A stretch of DNA of 64,000 bases. Source: Xylocopa sonorina. Taxonomy: Eukaryota > Arthropoda > Insecta > Hymenoptera > Apidae. Shown piece after piece: positions 14,901-25,200 of the stretch. Under the pieces are notes generated by a model. The model saw nothing but the letters and a program-made list of their open reading frames with translations, was not told the DNA's origin and did no database searches. The stretch lies in the NCBI RefSeq assembly GCF_050948175.1, contig NC_135195.1, forward strand, positions 11,808,001 to 11,872,000. The letters run 5' to 3'. The stretch's first letter is position 1. Each line of letters starts with the position of its first letter. A program made the position numbers and the translations under genes.

Positions 14901-16549
14901 AGCCCATTTTTAAATCCAATTTTTTTTCCTCTCCTCCCTAGCGTCGTGTCACCCATGGTTAACGTTCAAGAACGAAGGGTAGAGTACTCGCGAGTAAAGT
15001 TGCTGTTCAATTTCTCACCCGTTGTGCTGCGAGGGAGGCTGCAATTGTAGCGCGCGTCTAGCTAGCTGAATAATCCCGATCATTATCAACGTCGTTGAAT
15101 TTATCCGGGAGCAGTTAAGCTAAATTCCAAGCGACGAAGCTAAACAACGTTTTCGTGTCGCGTAATCGAACCCATCGCTCGTACGTGCCATCGTACACCT
15201 GTGCATTTCCTCCCGGCTTTAAAATTCTTCGTGGCGTTGGCCTCGACCCGACCGTTTCGTGTTCCCTGCCATTTGTTTCGTTCGTTTTTGCTTCTTATTC
15301 GCTGGTGATTCGAAATCGCGTAGCCTTTAATGCTCGATACGGTTTTCGATGCTGCAGGGATATGCGTGATTGGGTTTCATTCACGGGGGTGAAAGAGGGA
15401 TCGACTAGAGCGGAAGTTCGCGATGCAGCTGACGTTGAGTTTGAAGCGCGTTGGTAGTTCGCAGTTGATGAAAGCCCTGAGACGATAAATTTTAATGTCG
15501 ATGTACATAATACGATGAGACTTAACCCTTTGCGCTAGATGACTCCTTTTTTATCTTAATCCCCACTTTACGTCACAATGCCACTTCCCAACCGTAGACA
15601 TAAACAGCCTAAGGAATCTGTTCACGACCCAATACTTCGCTTCTATCAACGGAAGATAATGAAATTCAGCATAAATTCAACCGCTCGAGTTGCCACGAAA
15701 CATCGTGGCGAGTGAGAATCCGCTGTTCGAGCGCGAAAGTTTCAAATGATAAACTTGTTGGGAATAATTAGCTAGAAAAATATGAGAGTTTTATAGTTCT
15801 TCGCGTTTAATCGAAATTCGATAAGAAGGTACTCTCGACAGAACTTGCTTTCCGGTGAACGAAAAATAAATTCGCTGGATTCAACGGAAAATTACCCTTC
15901 TCCGCTGCGATTAAAGCCACTTCTACCCTTTTCCCAGCAACAAACATTGTTCTCGCTTATTTAATTAGTATAAATTCAGAAGATAAAACGCCCGGGCTAA
16001 AAACAATTTCCCCAGAAAGAATCTTGTAAGCCTCCGAAAGCTTGCCACCGTAATTCCCGCTAATCTACCAGCCGAACAATTTCCAGGCTAACGAGGAACC
16101 GAATTGTTTCGCCAGGCGACGCGTTATTTCCCCCACAATGCGTGCAATTTACTGGCTGCCTTAAGCGTTGCGTCCCGTTCTTCTGTCTTCGAGGCGAAAC
16201 GGTAATTACCTCGAAAGTACTACATAGAGCATAGTCGCGCACCCTATTTCTAACGCACGAGCCACGGTACGAGCCCAGAAATAGTTATCATTATTATTAC
16301 CATTAAACGCGGCATACGGATTTTCATATTTATAACGCGAGGAACGTGAGCTCCCTCGTTCATGAATGGGTTAAAGGTTAAACATTCTCGATCGTGTTCG
16401 CTAACCGACGCGATATAAAGTTCACTCGAACGACGGTAGTAACGAAGTGGCAACGCGCAGCTAGCCACGGCGATATCGGCCATTTGCCGGGGCACTGATC
16501 GACCGGATGAAACACGATGCTCTATGAATTATAAAATCGCCATTTACCG

Positions 16550-16740
16550 AGGGCTGGATAAAGGCTGATCCGGGCGTGGCGCGGGACAGGAAGCGGAAGG
16601 TGGAGGTAGAAAAGCGAAGGGTTGCTCGCGAGAAAGAGGGTGGGAAGAGCCATCGAGTGGATGAAGGGAGACGGATACGGTTGAAACGGGAAGAAGAAGA
16701 ATGGAAGAGTGAAAAGTGAGCGAGAGAAAGAGAGGAACGC
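16550..16740. repeat. Polypurine-rich tract
   Basis: About 190 bp in which the plus strand is dominated by G and A (GAAGAAGAAGAATGG, GAGCGAGAGAAAGAGAGG). No repeat unit is conserved. Low complexity explains the long pyrimidine-coded open frames on the opposite strand. Confidence 0.7.
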
Positions 16741-19700
16741 GTGTGTATCACTTAAAAATACGCTGGATATTTCGGCAACCGGCTGTTTTCCCAGCACTTT
16801 CTGAAAATCCAACGTTTGGCAAATAAATTATCCAGAAAAATCTGCTCGCGTACACGTGATTCGAGGGTCGACGGGCTGAAAATACAGAAACGGAGGTAGC
16901 GTCCGTAAATTTCCGATTTATCAGCCCGACGAGCGCTTAACGCAAGGGTGGCGACGTTATCGTTGCCTATGGAATCATCCCCTGACGCAGTCGCTGTCCT
17001 CGGAATTTATACGTTTGAAAAAGCTGCGACACACGGGCGATTATGACGTCGCGCCGTCTACTGAAACTCTTTGCATCTCTTTCAGACGATTTCGCGATTC
17101 GTACTGTTAATTCGATGTAATAAGTTGAATACATTTATTCGAAGCATACATAGAAAATGCTACAGAACGAGTACACAAGATATGGCAATTTTTTTTCAAT
17201 TTTCCCCTATCAGTCAGATGGAAGTTGTGTTTGAACATCATAAAAACACATACGTTTGTCTTCGCAAAGTTTTATCTGCGGAACATATCCAACGTCATTA
17301 TTGACAATGTGGCGTAAACTGTGTTAGCAGACGTTACAGCGCACAGAATCCAAAGCTACTTCAAAAGGATCGAAAAGGGTAACCCTGTGTACGCTAAATA
17401 CATTTATCGTAAAAATTGTGGTTACCATCGTTTTCAAACTTTGCTTTCAACTTCTAGCTTTATTTGTCGTGTTCGAAAGCGAGAGATTGTATATTGCAAA
17501 TATTGATAATGATTTCGGTCGGAAGTTGCTCGGATAACATTGCTTATTCTGCTGGTACGTTTATTCGAAAAAATCAGTACAGCCTCGCGCGGTTCACGTT
17601 TCGCATCGTTACAAGCTCCCGTTTCCGTGGCCAGTACGCGGCGAGTGAATTTTTGAAACTGACTGAAAGCGATTCGAATCGAACTAATGCTCGATAATTT
17701 TCCGGCAGCTGGTAAAACCACTCGTGTGCACGCCAATGCGGATAATGCGCCAGTCGTATTTTTCCCGGATCCGCGTATCGCGTAATTTTGTTTTCCATAA
17801 CGCATTAATACGCCGCTGAAACGCATCGCTGATTGAAAATGAACGATTCTGGCTGTGTATTTAAATAACCCCGTCAGCCCCGCCGTAACAGAGGATAATG
17901 CTCTCGAATCCTGATGAGTCTATCGAGTTTGTTGCGATCTTTATGAACGCAGTAATTACGAATGTCGATGATACGTTATAGACAGAAAAAATTTCGTGAT
18001 TTCGTATCGTTGCACCGTATCTGAAATCTATGAAGCTGCTGTATAGGTACGAGGTGATTGAACAGCAATGTACGCTCGCAATGTACTAGAAAATATCTAA
18101 TTATAACCAACGAGTAAATAAAGCGATCGATATCATCCTCTAAATTTGAAACAGTAACTTGTTCGATCTGCAAATACAATCTGGAACGAATCGGAAAAAC
18201 CACCGATGATTTATGAAAAATCAGTCTGACATTCGTACGATCTCTGTAAAATGGATGGTGACCTGCCGTTGACCGAATTGGCGTGAAAAATATCGTCATC
18301 GCACGAGGTTTATAATCGTTTGATCTTTCTGTTTCAACTGCGCTAGAAAATCTATCGCTTTAATGATCGCATCGTGTTGAACGTTTTAACTTTTAATCGA
18401 GCTCGCCTCGCTGAAGTAATAGTGCTGTTAGCACGGTGTATGTTGTTATTTGTACAAAAAAAAAAGGATGTAGAAATTTTTGTGTCCGTGCCATTAAATC
18501 ATAAAAGCCCAGATTTAATATCGTCGAAAAGAGACCCATATAAAGTAACATTTGAAAAATAAAACTAGTCGAATGCTGCGATAACTTGCCTTGCTCGCGT
18601 ATATCTCTGAAAACGATAACGACGACGGAGTGGAAATGGCGTTAGGTCTACAAGAATTACTTAACCGGTTAATCGGGTTTAATTCGTATTATTTAAAATC
18701 GATTCGACGCCGCTTACGCGCGTACACGATTTTTTGCTTTCGACGAGGCTTATCCGCTGATTACCAACGCGCGGCGGTATTACGGGTGGCACAGTTCGGC
18801 TGATGATTAATGCGCGCGATGATTTGTATTATATACAACAGAGAGCTCATGGTTAAACGTTGGCCAGTTCCGCAGTTCTTCTGCTGAATAATTCATCCTC
18901 GTGAATAATTCATAAGTCGAACGTAGCGAGGGGGATGAACAATGAAACGGTCGAAAATGCGGTGTAAGATTCGACAAATTTATCGCTTTATGGTTTATTT
19001 ACAAGCACGTCGCCGTTGCGACCGGCAGAAGCGCAATCCACTTAAACGGCGAATCAATATTTCCCGAACCGTGGTCTCCGGTGCATCCACGCGCACGCGG
19101 TAATAAATAAAACACCCCTCTACTTTTTATTATTACACGGGGAAATCGGTCACGCGGAGGTTTCGCATCGCGTATTTTCACGGACTATGAAATTGCGTTG
19201 GGTTTCGGTACATCGATGAATTAAATGCTTTGAATCATTATCATATCGCATTCTGATACGTAAATTGACGGTTCGAAACCGTTTCGTTATTCCTGATGAA
19301 ATTACGTACGTTTTGCATTCGCGGGCGAAATACTACCGCCATACACACCCCCTAGAGTCTTTCGCGAACTTTTAGCTAACACCACTTATCAACGAATCGA
19401 GCAAATGAGTCGAACTTCGGCAACGACGGGAACGCTGTTTATAGGATACGGCTTCGCTGAATATCCAACTCTCGCAACGCGTCGGGGCTTTCAAAGCATC
19501 GAACAGCGCGTAGAACAATAAACTCATTTCACCGATCCTCTAATCAAGAGACGACCTTTAATCACTTTGCGCCCCGTACCGCGGTATTCCCAGGCATCAT
19601 CCTATTACCGATACACGTTTCGATTCGTCGACAAAGCCGCGAAGTTAGCGGAACACCGGCCGTGCAAATTCGTAGAACATCCCCGAGCTGGCTCCGTCTA

Positions 19701-20142
19701 GCCGTGGCAGTCATTAAGCCCATGCGAATGAAAAAGATTTCGTAACGAACTCCCTCGACTATCGACTGGAACGCAAACCGCGGTACACGCCGCACCCTCT
19801 AATATGGGCCCACGCACAGACAGAAAACAAAGAGGCAGAGTATCGTAATTACTCTGTTCCACGCGTATACGCGAAACTATGCACGCGTGCACACAGCAGC
19901 GTACGCGAGGGGACGCGAGAAGCGTGCGAACCGATTCTTCCAGCGCTGTACCCTCGTTGGTCCGCACGGGACCGTTCGCAACCCCCGCACCCTGCGGTCA
20001 GCACGGCAGATTTATATTTGCATTTAAAATCTGCACGCTGCGGCACATCTGTCAAACGGCGCATATTGAAATCTTTGCGCGTGGTAGTTACAGACTGACA
20101 CCCCGTGTCACTCTGCCAGCTCTCGCGTTTTTTCTTCCCACC

Positions 20143-20160
20143 CTCTCTCTCTCTCTCTCT
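20143..20160. repeat. (CT)9 microsatellite
   Basis: Nine uninterrupted CT dinucleotides in a pyrimidine-rich stretch. Confidence 0.95.
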
Positions 20161-21870
20161 GTCCACGAATTTGTTTCTCCAAAATTTAACCCCTCGTCCA
20201 CGGTCAGTGGACCCGTCCGTGGACCAGCTGGCTGGCCACGCCTGCGTCGACTAGCAGCCTCGTCCGCGAAACTGCGCCAACCTCCGACGACTCCTGCTGA
20301 GCCATCCCCGACAGGGGATGAACCGTTATGACAGCGATTTTTAGACGGTTCGAGATTAAACTGCGATTGCGTGGCAGGTTTTCGAGCGTTCGTGACGAGA
20401 GGAAATAGAAGTGGAAGGGTGCGCTGCGCTTTGCAGATTCCGCTATCTAATAGCCTGCGCGTACCTGGGGCGAGAGAGATATTTACCGCCTCCAACGAAA
20501 ATCGAAACGAGAAAATACGCAAAAAATATTAGCGACAATTAACCAAGCTACCTCTACTGTCGAATGTCGGTCAATCCGAGCGCGCCAATAATTCGCGGCG
20601 AACACCAGAATGGAATCGTCCCGCGAAGTGATTAAACCGGTCGAGCGCAATACTTTTTGCGTCCACCTAAATCAAACGTCTACGTTTTCAACCTGAATGG
20701 ACAATCCATAGGAAGCTCGCCAACGGAACAACCCATCGTACCGCCTCCTATCCTCGACTCCAAAAAAAAAAGGGAGAGCAGAAAAAGAGGGAAAAAAATT
20801 CCGCGATACAGCAGACTCGTTCAGCCGAAAACTGGCCACACCGGGCCGGGCTTTAATCGATCACCAGATCCGGGACGATAATTTCTACCAGCAAGAAAGA
20901 ATTGATTCCCCGCGCATCCGCCAGCCCCAGCCGCGGGCGCCGTCTGCAAAAACAGCGCGAATTGTCGCCGGCAAATTTACCGTGGCTGTTTTATAGACGC
21001 TATTTGCGCAGCGGGGGCGCGAGAGAATTACAGTACGCGAGCCACAAAAGGGGGAAAAAAGGCGAGAGGGATACGCAGAGGGAGGTCGACGCGAAGGCCA
21101 GCTAGCAGACTACCCTGTAATCCGTGTATGTATGTATGCGTCTACGTATAGGGACACCCAAGCTTGCGCGATGCACGACTGTACTTGCAATGCTTGAAAC
21201 GATTAAGCTACGCATAAGACACTTATACGGTCAGTGAAAAAGTTATTGTTGAAGAATGTTTTGTATTCTATTTAATTCCTTCGATTTTGTTACTTGTTTA
21301 ATGATGAGATTTTGTGTGTGTCCAGATTCACGATGAGATTTCAGAATACACTGGTGACTACTCGAGTTTAAATGAATTAATGAAGCGTATCGAATATGAC
21401 GAATAGTAGTTAATATCTGCAATGTCGATTGTAAATGAAGATCCTCGCACAATTGCGTGCACAGTTTCTCGTGCGAGTGAACGCGTACATGAAGGGTGAC
21501 CCGCGCGATTGCCATCCGGGGGATGAAAGTTTCGCGTCAACTCCCGGGGCCGAAGTTACTAAGCTGTTCCAGCGATTCGTTTGCGCGCCAGTAGAGTGGC
21601 CGCGACGCGGCATTTTTCACCGGGACGAAGGAGTTTTCGTTTTTCTTCTGCTAATTTACTTCCGAGTACCTGGGCTGAGCAGCGATCAGCATACGGCGGT
21701 GGTAAATTTGCGTTTAATATTTCTGTCAGACGGTGAAGTTGCAACGCGTTCGCCACGGTGATCTAGATTTTTCCGTAGCCACGGAAATTCCTCTCCGTTT
21801 CCATCCGTCCTCCACGAAAGTCAGCGCGCGGTTCAGTTTCACGGGAGATAGTTTCTGTTTACGCTCGGCG

Positions 21871-21900
21871 TTTAATGGAAAGTTTAATGGAATCTTTAAT
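21871..21900 (-). repeat. 12-bp tandem repeat with three ATTAAA hexamers
   Basis: The plus strand carries TTTAATGGAAAG, TTTAATGGAATC and TTTAAT in register at 12-bp spacing (TTTAAT at 21871, 21883 and 21895). On the minus strand these are three ATTAAA hexamers about 170-195 bp beyond the in-frame TAA of exon G. ATTAAA is a common variant poly(A) signal. Use as such here is inference and would fit only a transcript ending at that stop. Confidence 0.35.
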
Positions 21901-22060
21901 CACAAGTAGTTATCACAATTTCATAGCGGGAGATTAAACGTACGATTGATTTAAAGTTACTGCACATGAATTAGAAGAAGAGTTCCCCTTTCATACGAAG
22001 GTAGGTTATATTCGTTTCTCTTAAAGGCAGACACTATCAATGTTCGTGTCGCGAGCGATT

Positions 22061-22070
22061 CAACTTACCT
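22061..22070 (-). other. Splice donor overlapping an in-frame stop codon
   Basis: The minus strand reads ACC AGG TAA GTTG across the exon G boundary. The bases CAG/GTAAGT form a strong donor, and the TAA inside it (22065-22067) is in frame with the Tmtc1 reading frame. Spliced RNA continues to another exon; unspliced RNA would terminate right after Arg. Confidence 0.75.
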
Positions 22071-22204
22071 GGTGATAAGTTGATGGACCCTTGACCACTG
22101 ACCCCGTGACCTCAGTATCCTGACCGTTCCCAGAAGCGACGATCTGTGCGACGGCGAGACCTCCATGGCTTTCAGATAATACTTGAGCGAGGGCAGCCAT
22201 TTGC
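22069..22204 (-). CDS. Tmtc1: Tmtc1 exon G: fifth and sixth TPR units
   Basis: 136 bp. The acceptor is CGTTTCTCCAG and the donor CACCAG/GTAAGTTG. In frame with exon F it reads GKWLPSLKYYLKAMEVSP, SHRSSLLGTVRILRSRG and QWSRVHQLIT. This lines up with human GRYEEALQIYQEAAALQPSQ and the residues after it. The exon ends with two bases (AG) of an Arg or Ser codon. If the intron were retained, the frame would read Arg and then TAA. The donor is a near-perfect consensus, so splicing to a further exon is more likely; that exon is not recognised. Confidence 0.9.
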
Positions 22205-25200
22205 CTGGAGAAACGAACAACGGATACAACGTGAGTACAAAGCGGTGCGAGCAGGGCCGTTACCCCACGGTCGAGTTCCAATCTTGTTTCTTGCTACTTC
22301 GAACGACTTTAATTCGTACTTTGGACCGTCGCGACGGGAACCGCCTGGCTTTTATCCCACCCTTAATCCATTCGCCCGTTTCGCTTACCATTCTGGTAGA
22401 GCCACGAGGCGTACTCCGCGAGATGGTCAGGGCTCCGTGGCTGCAGTCTGACCACGTGCCGCAGTAGCACCCCCGCAGTTGGCCCTGTGGCCAGTCTGGC
22501 GAGTACCAAGTAGGCTGGGGTGTACGCCGGGTCCAGGGACACGCATTTTTGCAGCATCCGTATGCATTCCTCCGTCCTGTTCGTCTTCCTGACAAACGGA
22601 ATCGCGTAACACGCTGCGTGAGTCGGCCTCATGGAATATACAACGCGTAATGAATAGGCGATGCGCTGGAGCGACGTGTACGGAGCATACGGGTCGAGAG
22701 AAATTTCATATGGCGTTGGGGGGAGGGGGAGATATGGATTTCGTTGGGGGTTTCCTCGGGATAATATTTTAAAACAGGCCACGGTTGCTGGTGATACAAC
22801 GATATCGCTACGCTGGTATATACACCAGATACGAGGGGTAAAGGGAGAGAGAGAAGGAAATTTGCAATTTGATATATGCTTCGAGGTACGATGTATCTTT
22901 TTCGCTGCGCGAACGCCGTGTTTAATTACGATTTATCTTTCTGAGTTTTGTTCATTCACCGAATGAACACGGTCCATTACTTCTTTTGTTATTATCGTAC
23001 CGACATCACATTATTCTAGGTCGCTTCGAATGATACCCCGAATTGTAACGAGCTGAAATCGATGAGCAATTTTTCCGATACTATTTTCTCGCTCTCTAAA
23101 CAATCATCACTAATTCCGTAACGTTGTTCCATCGAAGCTTTGAACTCCACGATGCAAAACACTTCTACGAGCCATGCACTATGCAATCCAACTCTCCAAC
23201 GATTACAAAACAAAACGAGGGAACCGTGAAAATACTTTCGCTGGTGAAAAATGGAAAAATTTATAGACGCTGCTATCCGACGCGGACTTGGAACGAAACG
23301 AAACGAAAATAGGGTGCGGCGGCGGTAACGCGCGGGGGTTGAACCGGTTACGATGCACGCACACGCCGCGTTACACTCTCTTCCCGTCAATTAAACTTTA
23401 ATTTATCAAGCAGGAGGCGTTAATTAAACTTTAATTTTGACCGTGCCGGCAGAATTACCTTGCCACGGTGAATTTATCGCGGGTTATGCACTTCGGTCTA
23501 CCCCGATATACCATTAATAACGTAGAACCGCGGTGGCTACGGGATTCTTCGTGTAACACTGTTTATTCCACGCGATGGGAGACTCCATTAGACCCCGGGG
23601 CATTCGGCGGAACGAGAATTATCTTTGATTTCGACCCGTTGCTACCCGTTGCTATACCGGCTTCCCTCGCCTCGTTTATTTTTCACGCGGCCGGATGAGT
23701 TACGCTTTCGTTGCGAGCTTTTCGCGTAACGCGATCGCGGATGCTACGAGAGATTACTGTTTGTTGACTTTTCGTTAATGTATTTATACACGGAAAAAGT
23801 TTGTTTGCGATTGGGTTCACGTGTGCCTTTACAATTCCCTTCAACGACTATTGTTTCATCACCGTTAAATATACGGAATAACGTGTAACCTGCATTTATC
23901 GTCTGAAGCGCCATTTCTCTGCATCGAGTGCCATTCTCATGAGGGGTGAGAAATTTTGAATACGACAATCCAGAAGAAGATACGAAAGAGAACGCACGTT
24001 TGGGTATGCATCGTGCATCTACTAACCTGTAGAGTTGGCCAAGATTGTAGTGAGCGTTGACGTGGCCCGGCTGCGCGTGTATCGCTGCCAAAAAGTGTTG
24101 CTCCGCTTGGTCGCCCACAGTGAGCGTGCCGAGGTTGTTATGCGCGCTGGCGTACGTCGGCCACAGCCTATAATCAAATAAACGCCGCTTATTTACAAAG
24201 TGATTAATGATCCGTAGGAACACGGGCGCGCCGCCGCGCGCATTTAATCGCGACGGTAATTCCGTTTCCCTGTGGCGCATACGTGCCCGCGTAATAATTG
24301 CCGATGGAGCCCGATCGCTGGAATAATTCCACCGTAGCCGGCTCGCTGCCCCTGCTCGAATCTTTTGTGGCGGCCTTTCGACTATCGCCACTAGAGGGAC
24401 AGCACAGCCTACAATTTCCTGAAAGTACTCGCTAGCCTCTCCTTTCCTATATATAGAAGTTCTGAACTGTCCCTAATATCCCAGCATATAAGGCAGGGTC
24501 TGCTAGGAAGCCTTACTGATGAGTCCACTAGCAGGCCCAGGACGAAACGTTCTTCCCCTCTCTTTTCTTTTCTTTCTTTCTTCCTCCTTTATTCTATAAA
24601 AATACACGAAGCATGCCGCTTCAACTGGCGGAATTTGTCCGGGGTGGTGTTCCCACGGCTAACCAAATGAGCAGTTGCTCTACCATAGGTACGATAGGAT
24701 TTTTAAGTGCAGTAAGTCTTATGGTAAGCGTGCTGCCTCGTGCTAGAATATGGTCGCATAGCCGGGTAATAGGACAAATAGCGCCAGTTGAAGCGGCATG
24801 CTTCGTGCATTTTTATATAGGCGGCGATAGTCGAAAGGCCGCCACACTTTTTAACTGCTTTGCGCAGTATCGTCGACGGGAACGTCGACGCACACTCGAG
24901 CGCGACGACAAACACACGCGCAGAAAATAACAACGGGAATCAGTTTCCGTTTTGTAATACCGAGGATTGTCAGGGTTCTACACGGAAAAATGGTACTCTT
25001 CGCCATTGCAATCCCCATTAGCTACTTGCAAATGCCTATATGCGGTACATTCTCGTTTTTATTTATTCCAGTTGTTACGTTGCTGTTTTGGTTTCGTTAT
25101 TGGTATTACACGATAAAAGTTAAGCAATCCAGTTGGGTAATTATTTTATGGTGTTTTAAAGGACGAAGCTTTCCTCGCAGCTACTATCGAGTTCCACTGT

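Larger units (their letters stand above)
1..22060. other. Region downstream of the last recognised Tmtc1 exon; no gene identified
   Basis: About 22 kb on the 3' side of Tmtc1 exon G. No stretch matches the missing C-terminal TPRs. Contents seen: purine-rich tract near 3391-3463, pyrimidine-rich tract 14690-14950, poly(T) near 8878-8905, purine-rich tract 16550-16740, a (CT)9 microsatellite at 20143, and a GC-rich block 11330-12165 with conflicting coding-like signals on both strands (see findings). Many open frames of 60-150 codons occur on both strands, often overlapping, as expected for CpG-rich DNA poor in stop codons. It may be the 3' intron of Tmtc1, intergenic DNA, or both. Confidence 0.6.
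24366..24846. mobile_element. 481-bp inverted-repeat (foldback) element carrying a hammerhead
   Basis: Two nested pairs of inverted repeats. The outer arms, 24366-24389 and 24823-24846, are 24 bp and perfectly complementary, with TGTGGCGGCCTTTCGACTAT at the left end. The inner arms, 24595-24640 and 24772-24817, are 46 bp with three mismatches and centre on GAAGCATGCCGCTTC. The right side has only 5 bp between inner and outer arms, while the left side has 205 bp holding the hammerhead. CTTTT occurs beside both ends, a possible but unclear target duplication. No protein is encoded. The overall form suggests a non-autonomous foldback or MITE-like element; its family is unknown to me. Confidence 0.7.

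Noticed and set aside
17911..17917. CTGATGAGTC resembling a hammerhead core
   Set aside because: No GAAA at the required distance and no stem II complement.
23744..24391. 215-codon minus-strand frame covering Tmtc1 exon E
   Set aside because: Only 24027-24167 is exon; the flanks are intron read through and part of the foldback element.
24613..24930. 105-codon plus-strand open frame
   Set aside because: It lies inside the inverted-repeat element and its codons follow the palindrome; no protein character beyond that.
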